10,142 nucleotides of DNA from assembly GCA_002404055.1 (NCBI GenBank), contig DHIZ01000115.1, positions 47,759-57,900 of the forward strand. The letters run 5' to 3'. Below the pieces are notes generated by a model. It ran no database searches and was not told where the DNA came from. It saw only the letters and a program-made list of their open reading frames with translations. The stretch is from Chloroflexi bacterium UBA4733. GTDB taxonomy: Bacteria > Chloroflexota > UBA4733. A program made the translations under genes and the position numbers. Positions 1 to 7,106 of the stretch are shown one piece after another. The number at the start of each line of letters is the position of its first letter. The first letter of the stretch is position 1.

Positions 1-1457
<1,457 letters not shown>

Positions 1458-1490
1458 ATTCGCAGCCCGAAGCCAGGGTAATGCCTCACG

Positions 1491-1976
1491 CTAGCGGCTT
1501 TCCTGCGGCGCCGACGAAGCCGGCACGGCTGGTCGGAGCAGACCGAGTGCGCCGGCCAGCGCGCTGAGACCTTCCTGCAAGAGGTCGATCTGCGCTGCCG
1601 TCAGCCGCCCCAGCGCCTGATCGACGCGTGCGCGACGCTCCTCGCGCAGCCGTTCCACCAGCGCCGTCCCTTCCGGCGTCAACAGATTGATGACCATCCG
1701 CCGGTCCTCCGGGTCAGCTTCCCGCGCGACATAGCCGGCGCGCACCAGGCGCTCCAGGGTGGCGGATACCGTGGGTAGTTTCACGCCCATCTTGCCGGCC
1801 AGCGCGCCAACCGTCGCCGGGCCGCGATAGTAAAGGGAAAAAAGCACCTTGAGCTGCGCCATCGAGACATCAAGCGACAGCCAGTCTTCATCTTGCGGGT
1901 CACGCAGGGCCCGGCTCACCCGGTGCAGCAAGGCCGCCGTGCGTTCGCACTGGCTCTGGTTGCTCTCTGCTGCCAT
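1491..1976 (-). CDS. MarR-family transcriptional regulator
   Basis: A 161-residue dimeric winged-helix regulator. The recognition helix is around residues 65-79 (VKLPTVSATLERLVRAG). The wing carries the MarR hallmark DPEDRRMVINLLTPEG (residues 88-103, with D91-R92-R93). The flanking helices would form the dimerisation domain, and length is typical for the family. Proteins of this family usually repress their own operon and a linked efflux pump, and release DNA on binding a small phenolic or lipophilic ligand. The gene directly precedes an ABC exporter on the same strand (33 bp gap), which fits a repressor-pump operon. A promoter and a palindrome lie within 65 bp upstream of the start. The C-terminal tail (PAVPASSAPQESR) is Ala/Pro/Ser-rich and probably disordered. 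The ligand is unknown. Confidence 0.93.
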   Translation of the reverse strand: MAAESNQSQCERTAALLHRVSRALRDPQDEDWLSLDVSMAQLKVLFSLYYRGPATVGALAGKMGVKLPTVSATLERLVRAGYVAREADPEDRRMVINLLTPEGTALVERLREERRARVDQALGRLTAAQIDLLQEGLSALAGALGLLRPAVPASSAPQESR

Positions 1977-1986
1977 GTCCCACTAC

Positions 1987-2001
1987 TTCGTGCTGAACGA
2001 A
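1987..2001. promoter_or_regulatory. Candidate MarR operator, perfect palindrome
   Basis: TTCGT-GCTGA-ACGAA is a perfect 5-bp inverted repeat around a 5-bp centre. It lies 10 bp upstream of the marR start codon and just downstream of the predicted transcription start. Size and position match MarR-family autoregulatory operators, which usually overlap the promoter or the first transcribed bases. Assigning it to this MarR is an inference from position. Confidence 0.5.
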
Positions 2002-2012
2002 CTATTCGCTGG

Positions 2013-2041
2013 AGTCTAACAGGTTCCGGCAGAGATGACAA
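2013..2041 (-). promoter_or_regulatory. Predicted sigma70-type promoter of the marR-ABC operon
   Basis: On the minus strand there is a -35 box TTGTCA (2036-2041, 5 of 6 to TTGACA), a 17-bp spacer, and a -10 box TAGACT (2013-2018, 4 of 6 to TATAAT). Transcription would start near 2006, about 30 bases before the marR ATG, so the palindrome at 1987-2001 would sit in the first transcribed bases. Confidence 0.5.
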
Positions 2042-2057
2042 GCAGCAGTCAGGAGTC

Positions 2058-2086
2058 GTAAGGGCAGGCCCCTGCGCCCGCCCTAC
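2058..2086. repeat. Imperfect inverted repeat between marR and the response regulator gene
   Basis: GTAAGGGCAGGC pairs with GCCCGCCCTAC across a 6-base loop, with one bulge and one mismatch. It lies about 100 bases past the stop of the response regulator gene and just upstream of the marR promoter. It could be a weak terminator or a remnant of a dispersed GC-rich palindromic repeat. There is no T-run, so the terminator reading is weak. Confidence 0.3.
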
Positions 2087-2183
2087 AGGGGGAAACCGTC
2101 CGGTGGCCACGCAAAACGCTGTAGCGCACCCGTGGGAGTTCCCGGCGTCGGCCTCCCCGGTGTTGGGCAACTCGCGGCAGCAG

Positions 2184-2576
2184 CTACGCTCGCACCAGTC
2201 GCTCGACGGCGTGGAGCAACTCATCAAGGTCAAACGGCTTGGCGAGGTAGCCTTCGACGCCCAACTGCGCCACCTGTTGCGGCGCGCGCTGGCTGGCGGA
2301 GAGTACCAGGACCGGCGGGATGCTGGGGTGGCCACGGCGCAGCGCCTCCATGAAGGTGACACCATCCATCTTCGGCATCATGAGGTCCAGGACGATCAGC
2401 GACGGGAGGCCCTCGCCACACACGGCCAGCGCTTCGAGACCATTCTCCGCAGCGAGCACGCGGTAGCCCTCGTCTTCCAGCAACGCTTGCAAGGCGCCGC
2501 GGATGCAGTCGTCATCGTCAACGACCAGGACGGTGCCAGGCGCTTCATCGTCTCGCAACTCCGCCCCCTTCGTCAA
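2184..2576 (-). CDS. Single-domain response regulator (CheY-like receiver)
   Basis: A 130-residue protein made of one receiver domain. The acidic pocket is D20-D21 (VLVVDDDD), the phosphoacceptor is D64 (IVLDLMMPKMDG), the switch Ser/Thr is S93 (VLSAS), and the conserved lysine is K113 (AKPF). All residues needed for phosphotransfer from a histidine kinase are present. There is no output domain, so it should act by protein-protein contact, or as a phosphorelay intermediate or phosphate sink. The start is TTG at 2574-2576, with AGGG about 8 bases upstream. An in-frame TGA lies about 40 bases further up and no ATG is available before the core fold, so TTG is the best choice. No kinase is adjacent, so its partner is unknown. 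Confidence 0.88.
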   Translation of the reverse strand: MTKGAELRDDEAPGTVLVVDDDDCIRGALQALLEDEGYRVLAAENGLEALAVCGEGLPSLIVLDLMMPKMDGVTFMEALRRGHPSIPPVLVLSASQRAPQQVAQLGVEGYLAKPFDLDELLHAVERLVRA

Positions 2577-2817
2577 GTTCTGCCCTACGATGTCGTTTGC
2601 TGCCTGCAGTCAGCCTGCGCGGGAGCGGCGCCGCCGGAATCAATGACTCCATAGTACGCTGTCCCAACGGCGATTGCACCCTTGGCTCGACGACAGGGAT
2701 AGTACAGTATGCGCGGGATGCGTTCACGAGCGATCAGCATTTCGTTCAAGCGGGTTTGCGGCGCGTGCCGTGGTGGCGCATCCGGCAAGTTGGGCCCGGA
2801 TCGTATGACGATGGCCA
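2577..2817. other. Intergenic stretch without a supported gene
   Basis: This is the first part of the 329-base gap between the response regulator gene and the DUF5666 gene. It must contain the upstream region of the response regulator gene, but I found no -35/-10 pair good enough to call. Short open frames on both strands have no recognisable domain or convincing ribosome binding site. The rest of the gap is the palindromic repeat at 2818-2894. Confidence 0.5.
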
Positions 2818-2894
2818 GCGACTGAAGTCGCGCCTACAAACGAGCGAAGTCCGCCTGCGCGGACTTCGCCCCGTATAGCCGCGACTTCAGTCGC
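2818..2894. repeat. Nested palindromic repeat element (REP/MITE-like)
   Basis: The outer arms are exact 15-bp inverted copies: GCGACTGAAGTCGCG (2818-2832) and CGCGACTTCAGTCGC (2880-2894). Each arm is almost a palindrome itself (GCGACT-GA-AGTCGC). Between them is an independent perfect hairpin with 11-bp arms, GCGAAGTCCGC (2844-2854) and GCGGACTTCGC (2859-2869), and a CTGC loop. The element ends 11 bases past the stop of the DUF5666 gene. Its compact layered symmetry resembles dispersed intergenic repeats of GC-rich bacteria. It could also end leftward transcription, although there is no T-tract. Copy number elsewhere cannot be judged from one window. Confidence 0.75.
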
Positions 2895-2905
2895 CAGGCG
2901 TCCGT

Positions 2906-4141
2906 CTATGCCGTCGGAGGCAGCTGCATGATGCGCACCGTCGTGGCGTTCAGGCTGCCGTTGCCGTTGAGCGAACCTTCGGCGTGGATGTGGATGCCGC
3001 TCTTCACGTCGGCCAGGCTCCCTTTCGTACTGGAAACCGGGCCGCCCAGCAGGTAGACGGTCGAGCCGCTGACCACGACCGAGCGCGTGGCGCCGGCCTG
3101 CGGCCCGCGCGCCTCGACGGTGATCGTCGAGCCGTTTACGGCCGTCACGGCGCCATCCACGGCGGGTAGATTGATGTGGACCGCCGAGGCCAGCAGCACG
3201 CCGCTGCTGTTCAGCGTCCCTTCGGCGTGGACGTGGCTGCCGACCTGCACGTTGCTCAAGGAGCCGGTGGCCGGGCTGCCCGGTCCGCCGAGGGTATAGG
3301 TGGTGCTGCTGTTCACGGTGATCGTCTTCGTTCCGGCACTAGGTCCGCGCGCCTGGACGGTGATCGTGGAACCGCTGACGGCGGTGACCGCGCCATCGAC
3401 CGCCGGCAAGATGACGTGGACGACCCGCGCCGCCAGGCTGCCGTCGCTATTCAGGCTGCCGGCAGCGTCGATCTGGTTGCCAACCTGGAGATCGGACAGG
3501 CTGATGGCGGCGCCTGACCGCTGGTAGGTCGTTCCGGCACTCACCACGATCTTCCTGGCCGTGCCGGCCCGGTCGGTGACAGTGAGGGTACTACCGGAAA
3601 TCGCTGTGAGTTTACCGCCAAGGTGGGGCAGCACGGCATCGATGTGCGTGGCCGTCAGTGTGCCGTTGCTGAGCGTGCCCGTAGCATGAATCTGCAGGCC
3701 GCTCTTGATGTCGGACAACTGCGCCGCCGTCCCGGCGATCGTGTAGACGGTCGAACTGTTGACGGTGATCGACTGCGTGCTGCCATCGGGCCGCTTCGCG
3801 GTGATGGTGTTGCCGCTGACGGCGCTGACCGTCAAGCCACCCGGTCCACCGGGATGTCCTCGGCCTGGGCCGAAGGGCCGCCCACCCGGTCCCAAGGGCC
3901 GCCCACCCGGTCCAAACGGTGCACCGCCGCGAGGTCGCATCCCCGAGTGTGCGGTTGCCGTCTCCGTGGATGTCGTTGTCGTGGTGGTCGTCGGCGCGGC
4001 CAAAGCGCTGCTCGCCAGCAAGAAGCTGGCACTCAAACCGGCGACGCCTATGCCAAGCAGTGACTGCCGGCGGGTGAGCGGCAGCAGCCACCACTGTCCT
4101 CCAGTGCTTGCTGGATCCTTCCGGCCGTCTTTCTCGTTCAT
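2906..4141 (-). CDS. Exported protein with four tandem DUF5666 repeats, probable Tat substrate
   Basis: A 411-residue protein counted from the ATG at 4139-4141. That start is preferred because AAGG lies 7 bases upstream; an upstream in-frame GTG (4181-4183) lacks a site. The N-terminus has a twin-arginine-type signal: TRRQSLL at residues 23-29, a hydrophobic stretch, and a likely cut after ASSALA (residue 48). Next are a Thr run and a Gly/Pro-rich segment with GPGGRP[LF] heptads (residues ~74-102). Four DUF5666-like beta repeats follow at about 102-172, 175-247, 249-327 and 329-406. Each has a 'V.AVSGSTITV' strand, a central 'VNSSTVY' strand, an 'LSDIKSGLQIHATGTL' stretch and a closing 'A..VHI.LP'. 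Repeats 3 and 4 are also close at DNA level, so the last duplication looks recent. DUF5666 has no established function; an extracellular or wall-associated role is inferred. Confidence 0.85.
   Translation of the reverse strand: MNEKDGRKDPASTGGQWWLLPLTRRQSLLGIGVAGLSASFLLASSALAAPTTTTTTTSTETATAHSGMRPRGGAPFGPGGRPLGPGGRPFGPGRGHPGGPGGLTVSAVSGNTITAKRPDGSTQSITVNSSTVYTIAGTAAQLSDIKSGLQIHATGTLSNGTLTATHIDAVLPHLGGKLTAISGSTLTVTDRAGTARKIVVSAGTTYQRSGAAISLSDLQVGNQIDAAGSLNSDGSLAARVVHVILPAVDGAVTAVSGSTITVQARGPSAGTKTITVNSSTTYTLGGPGSPATGSLSNVQVGSHVHAEGTLNSSGVLLASAVHINLPAVDGAVTAVNGSTITVEARGPQAGATRSVVVSGSTVYLLGGPVSSTKGSLADVKSGIHIHAEGSLNGNGSLNATTVRIMQLPPTA
3873..3914. repeat. Two-copy 21-bp tandem repeat inside the DUF5666 gene
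   Basis: The unit AAGGGCCGCCCACCCGGTCC plus one variable base occurs at 3873-3893 and 3894-3914. On the minus strand it encodes the Gly/Pro heptads GPGGRPL and GPGGRPF between the signal peptide and the first DUF5666 repeat. The length is a multiple of three, so copy changes would keep the frame. Confidence 0.8.
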
Positions 4142-4175
4142 TGCCATACCTTCCCTGGGCGGAGCGCCCTGCGTT

Positions 4176-4196
4176 GACTGCACGCTGGGTGCAGTC
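4176..4196 (-). promoter_or_regulatory. Perfect hairpin in the leader of the DUF5666 gene
   Basis: GACTGCAC-GCTGG-GTGCAGTC is a perfect 8-bp stem with a 5-base loop, 35 bases upstream of the ATG at 4141. As RNA it would fold in the 5' leader; as DNA it could be a palindromic operator. The sequence alone does not decide between these. Confidence 0.45.
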
Positions 4197-4201
4197 CTCT
4201 C

Positions 4202-4245
4202 GTCCGAGACCGCCTCCGGCGAGGCCGCCGCCGGTTGCCTCGGAC
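4202..4245 (-). promoter_or_regulatory. Nested stem-loop upstream of the DUF5666 gene
   Basis: The outer arms are GTCCGAG (4202-4208) and CTCGGAC (4239-4245). The inner arms are CCGGCG (4216-4221) and CGCCGG (4229-4234) with a 7-base loop. Both stems are exact. Together with the hairpin at 4176-4196 they would make most of the 5' leader of the DUF5666 transcript structured, if transcription starts near 4250. Confidence 0.35.
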
Positions 4246-4266
4246 ATGTCTAGCTTCGTGGGCGGA

Positions 4267-4310
4267 GTTGAGAATTTGCTGAGCGTGCCCTGAGAATTCA
4301 GTGAGAGAAA
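4267..4310. promoter_or_regulatory. Four-unit array of 11-bp direct repeats (NNTGAGNNNNN)
   Basis: TGAG occurs at 4269, 4280, 4291 and 4302, exactly 11 bp apart. The four 11-mers are GTTGAGAATTT, GCTGAGCGTGC, CCTGAGAATTC and AGTGAGAGAAA; the first and third share TGAGAATT. One helical turn between direct half-sites is the pattern bound by OmpR/PhoB-family response regulators lying head to tail on one DNA face. The array lies between the DUF5666 gene and the divergently oriented ATPase fragment, so it could serve either. No OmpR-family gene is in the window. The regulator is inferred only from spacing. Confidence 0.5.
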
Positions 4311-4366
4311 GGGCAATAAAGGACCAAGTGTGATGGGGTAAGCCATCGCTGGGAGGTGACGCGGTA

Positions 4367-4543
4367 ATGCTGGAAGCCCTGACTGCTCCGACGCTCGCCG
4401 GAAGAGCCGAGTCGCGCCGACCGCTGGCAGTGACACCGCTGGTCGGCCGGACCGCCGATGTGGCGGCCGTTCGTCGCCTGCTGGAAGGCGGAGTTCACCT
4501 GCTCACGCTCGTCGGTCCGACCGGTGTCGGCAAGCCCCGCCTT
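4367..4543 (+). pseudogene. 5' fragment of a STAND/LuxR-type regulator ATPase
   Basis: The first 59 codons match the start of the large ATP-binding transcriptional regulators (LuxR- or AfsR-like STAND ATPases) common in Chloroflexota and Actinomycetota. A Pro/Ala leader is followed by TPLVGRTADVAAVRRLLEGG (residues 23-42), then LLTLVGPTGVGKPRL around residues 45-59. Family members normally read GPGGVGKTRLA, so the Walker A Thr is Pro here, which should abolish nucleotide binding. Similarity stops right after this motif; the frame continues only as antisense of the aminotransferase gene. Full-length relatives are several hundred residues or more. GGGAGGTGA lies 7 bases before the ATG, a strong and still intact ribosome binding site. 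I infer a decayed gene cut off by a deletion or rearrangement. Confidence 0.7.
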
Positions 4544-5797
4544 TCAGGCAAGCGTATGCCGGTGCGTCCAGAGCTTCTCAATGGCAGTGAGGATCACCTG
4601 CATGTCGGACGGCGGACCGAGAAAGAGCACGTGGCGTAGCGCGACCGACTCCGTGGCGCAGATGCGTTCGACTTCCGGGCAGAACGCGTGAGAGTAGTCG
4701 GCAGTCGTGGCGCCGGCACGACTGCCGAAAGTCAGCTCGCTCTGTTGGAACAGCGAGTGCCGATAGAGCGGCTTGCGCGCACCGGCGCCGCAGCGGATGC
4801 CTTCCGCCTGGAGCGCGGCGACGAAGCGATCACGAGAGACACCGTCCCAGAACGCCGGTAAGAAGCGGAAGTTCCAGATGTAGATGCCCCAGCGTGTCAC
4901 TCGCACATCGCACTCCAGCGGCGCCACGCCCACGTCGGCCGCCTGCAACTGCTGCAAACCCGCCATGAGGAGCCGAGCGTTGGCTTCGCGTGTCGCCACC
5001 TGGGCGTCCAGGCGGCTCAACTGGGCGAGGCCAACCGCAGCCTGCCACTCGGTCATGCGCAGGTTCGATGAGCGCACGCCGTATTCATCGTCCGGCTGGC
5101 CCCAGCGGCGTCCGATGTGGTGGTAGGCATAGGCGCGCTCCCAGAGTTCCCGGTCGTTGGTCAGTACCATGCCGCCCTCGCCGCAGGTGAGGGGCTTGGC
5201 GATCTGGAAGCTGAACGTGCCCACCTCTGTCAAGGCGCCAACGCCGGTACCACGCCAGCGCGAGCCGTGGGCATGGGCACAGTCGGCAACGACGGGGATG
5301 CCGGTGCGCCGGCGCAGGGCGATCAGCGCATCGTAGTCGCAGGGCATCCCACCATAATCGACGCAGGCGATGGCGCGGGTCCGTGGCGTGATAGCGGCCT
5401 CCACTGCGCCTGGGTTGATCGTGTAGGTGTTCGGGTCAACGTCGACAAACACGGGGACGGCGCCAAGCTGCAGCACCGCCGTTGCCGTCGCCACGAAGGT
5501 CAGTGCCGGTACGATCACTTCATCGCCGGCCTCAACGCCGACACAGCGGTAGGCGCACTCCAGCGCCGTGGTGCCGTTCGTCACCGCCAGGCCATATTTC
5601 GCGTCCTGGAACTGCGCGAAGGCCGCTTCAAATTGCCCCACCCTGGCGGGGCCACCCTCGCGGTAGTTCGTGCGGCTCCAGCGCCCGCTTTCTAGCACCT
5701 CGCTGAGCAGTTGCCGCTCCTCGTCGCCCCAGATTGGCCAGGGATGGCCAAGGCGCGCCGTCGTCACGGGGGTACCGCCATGGATAGCCAACTGCAT
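4544..5797 (-). CDS. DegT/DnrJ/EryC1/StrS family PLP-dependent aminotransferase
   Basis: A 417-residue fold-type I aminotransferase, normal length for the family, whose members usually aminate keto-sugars on nucleotide carriers, or make 3-amino-5-hydroxybenzoate or similar products. NGTTALE (residues 74-80) binds the PLP phosphate, D172 in ADCAHAHGS pairs with the pyridine nitrogen, and K201 in FSFQIAKPLTCGEGGM forms the Schiff base. SSNLRMTEWQAAVGLAQL (243-260) is the conserved substrate-side stretch. The active site looks complete. The substrate is unclear: no sugar-nucleotide dehydratase, epimerase or glycosyltransferase is nearby. GGAGG lies 10 bases before the ATG and abuts the stop codon of the upstream araC-type gene (15 bp gap), suggesting translational coupling and shared control. 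Its stop coincides with the break point of the neighbouring ATPase fragment. Confidence 0.93.
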   Translation of the reverse strand: MQLAIHGGTPVTTARLGHPWPIWGDEERQLLSEVLESGRWSRTNYREGGPARVGQFEAAFAQFQDAKYGLAVTNGTTALECAYRCVGVEAGDEVIVPALTFVATATAVLQLGAVPVFVDVDPNTYTINPGAVEAAITPRTRAIACVDYGGMPCDYDALIALRRRTGIPVVADCAHAHGSRWRGTGVGALTEVGTFSFQIAKPLTCGEGGMVLTNDRELWERAYAYHHIGRRWGQPDDEYGVRSSNLRMTEWQAAVGLAQLSRLDAQVATREANARLLMAGLQQLQAADVGVAPLECDVRVTRWGIYIWNFRFLPAFWDGVSRDRFVAALQAEGIRCGAGARKPLYRHSLFQQSELTFGSRAGATTADYSHAFCPEVERICATESVALRHVLFLGPPSDMQVILTAIEKLWTHRHTLA

Positions 5798-5812
5798 GGG
5801 CCGCCGGCCTCC

Positions 5813-6808
5813 CTAACTCGCGCTGCTGGCAGCGGTGACGGGCGACGGCTCCGCTATCCGCTCGCCAACGTGCATATTGCGATATTGAAGAGGCGAGCAG
5901 CCCTCGCGCTCCTTGAAAACCCGACTGAAATAGCTGGGGTCGTCGAAGCCGGCCTTGCGCGCCACGGCGGCAATATCCAGGTGGGTGTTGAGCAGCAAGG
6001 AGCGCGCCTCGCGATGGCGAACCTCGTTCAGGTAGGCCATCACGGTGTGGCCGGTCCGGCGGCGAAAGAGCGTGGTGAGGTAGCGCGGCGAGAGACTCAC
6101 CTCCGCCGCCAACTGCTCCAACGACACGTCGGGGCCGTGGTGCTGCTTGAGGTGCTGCAAGAGGCGCTCGACGTGCAGGTTCCAGGCGCCGGCTTCATGC
6201 GGCGCCGCCTTGGGCGCTGCCCGCTCATCGAGCACGCGCAGCACGCGCGCCAGCACTTCCAGTAACATCGTGCGAACGAGCAGGTCGTGGCGGGGGCGTC
6301 GCGCCTCAAGCTCCTGGACTATGGTGTCGAACAGCGGAACGATCGGTGTCTCCAGTGGCACGAAGTTACCGGAGGCCCGCCGCCGCTGGCCGGCAAACGC
6401 GCTGGCGAACATCACCATGCCCTGGACCGTCGGCTGCCACCACAAATCGCGATGGTCTTCCAGGCTCGGTAGGGCGCATTGTTGATGCTGCTCGCCGGGG
6501 CGCACGATGCAGGCGTCGCCGGGTTGCAGCAGGACGACCTGCCCGCCCACCCTTAGGATGAAGCGTCCTTCCAATACCCAGCAGACTTCATAGCCTGGAT
6601 GCGTGTGCCGCGGACCAAGGGAGCACTCCGGCAACGGACCGAGGTAGTGCTCGGGCGCCAGGGGGCCCGTCTCCGCCAGCCACACATTGATGGCGCCGCC
6701 GACCAACTGAGGAAGGAGCGCGCTGCTCAGCAACTGGCTATAGGCAGCATCGGTGCGCGGCACCGGACTCGTTAGGTTGCCGACTCCAGCCGGCGCCTGC
6801 ACTGACAT
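5813..6808 (-). CDS. AraC-family regulator with N-terminal cupin sensor
   Basis: A 331-residue protein. Residues ~60-110 form a cupin-type beta barrel (RHTHPGYEVCWVLEG with H68, H70 and E74; then LQPGDACIVRPGEQHQ with H108), the usual small-molecule, often sugar, sensor of this family. The AraC DNA-binding domain fills residues ~212-311. Its first helix-turn-helix is VSLEQLAAEVSLSPRYLTTLFRR (from residue 228) and its second is DIAAVARKAGFDDPSYFSRVFK, followed by the typical GCSPLQYR. The four His/Glu cupin residues look metal-capable, but ligand and metal are not known. It is the first gene of a pair with the aminotransferase and is divergent from a secreted glycoside hydrolase, a layout often seen for regulators of carbohydrate use. 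The ATG at 6808 lacks a well-spaced ribosome binding site; GGAGG lies 15 bases upstream. Confidence 0.93.
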   Translation of the reverse strand: MSVQAPAGVGNLTSPVPRTDAAYSQLLSSALLPQLVGGAINVWLAETGPLAPEHYLGPLPECSLGPRHTHPGYEVCWVLEGRFILRVGGQVVLLQPGDACIVRPGEQHQQCALPSLEDHRDLWWQPTVQGMVMFASAFAGQRRRASGNFVPLETPIVPLFDTIVQELEARRPRHDLLVRTMLLEVLARVLRVLDERAAPKAAPHEAGAWNLHVERLLQHLKQHHGPDVSLEQLAAEVSLSPRYLTTLFRRRTGHTVMAYLNEVRHREARSLLLNTHLDIAAVARKAGFDDPSYFSRVFKEREGCSPLQYRNMHVGERIAEPSPVTAASSAS

Positions 6809-6919
6809 TCCACTGACGTAACGCCTCCCTCACATCGAAAGTTCCCATACGAGGTGTTGGAATACGTCCGTCCATGCTATCCAGCGGGACTCCCTGCTGG
6901 CAGCAGCGGCCCCAGGGAA

Positions 6920-6948
6920 AGTATACAATGCCTGCCGCCCACTGGCCA
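6920..6948 (-). promoter_or_regulatory. Predicted promoter of the araC-aminotransferase operon
   Basis: On the minus strand there is a -35 box TGGCCA (6943-6948, 4 of 6 to consensus), a 17-bp spacer, and a -10 box TATACT (6920-6925, 5 of 6). Transcription would start near 6913, leaving a leader of about 105 bases. Confidence 0.45.
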
Positions 6949-6963
6949 TGGCCCCCAGTAGCC

Positions 6964-7004
6964 ATTGTCGGCTGCCCCGATCGTCGGGCTGAAATGCTGA
7001 CAAT
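6964..7004. promoter_or_regulatory. Nested inverted repeat between divergent promoters, candidate operator
   Basis: The outer arms ATTGTCGGC (6964-6972) and GCTGACAAT (6996-7004) are inverted copies with one mismatch. Inside is CCCGA-TCG-TCGGG (6976-6988), an exact 5-bp palindrome. The element lies just upstream of the predicted araC promoter and about 27 bp upstream of the candidate promoter of the hydrolase gene, where a shared regulatory site would be expected. AraC proteins more often bind direct repeats, so the binding factor is uncertain. Confidence 0.35.
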
Positions 7005-7030
7005 TCTCCTAGAAAGCGAACTCTACTCCA

Positions 7031-7059
7031 TTGCTTCCCTGTCGGCAGGCGCGTAGATT
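7031..7059 (+). promoter_or_regulatory. Possible promoter of the secreted hydrolase gene
   Basis: A -35 box TTGCTT (7031-7036, 3 of 6), a 17-bp spacer and a -10 box TAGATT (7054-7059, 4 of 6) lie about 50 bases before the ATG at 7107. The weak -35 box would fit a promoter needing an activator. This is the best candidate in the region but not strong by sequence alone. Confidence 0.3.
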
Positions 7060-7106
7060 CCTACTGGCGCGTTAACGGTGCGCCCGTTCGTCGAAAGGGG
7101 TGGTCC

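Noticed and set aside
2597..2878. A 93-codon plus-strand frame in the gap before the DUF5666 gene
   Set aside because: Its C-terminal third is a translation of the palindromic repeat, and the rest has no recognisable motif.
4142..4183. Upstream GTG start for the DUF5666 protein, adding 14 residues
   Set aside because: There is no ribosome binding site before the GTG, while the ATG at 4141 has AAGG at good spacing and gives a normal twin-arginine signal length.
3612..4436. A 274-codon minus-strand frame overlapping the DUF5666 gene
   Set aside because: Its product is a low-complexity Arg/His-rich shift of the DUF5666 coding frame, and no domain is visible.
4544..4639. Reading the ATPase fragment through to the stop at 4639 as a 90-residue protein
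   Set aside because: The last 31 residues are antisense to the aminotransferase C-terminus and bear no resemblance to the ATPase family.
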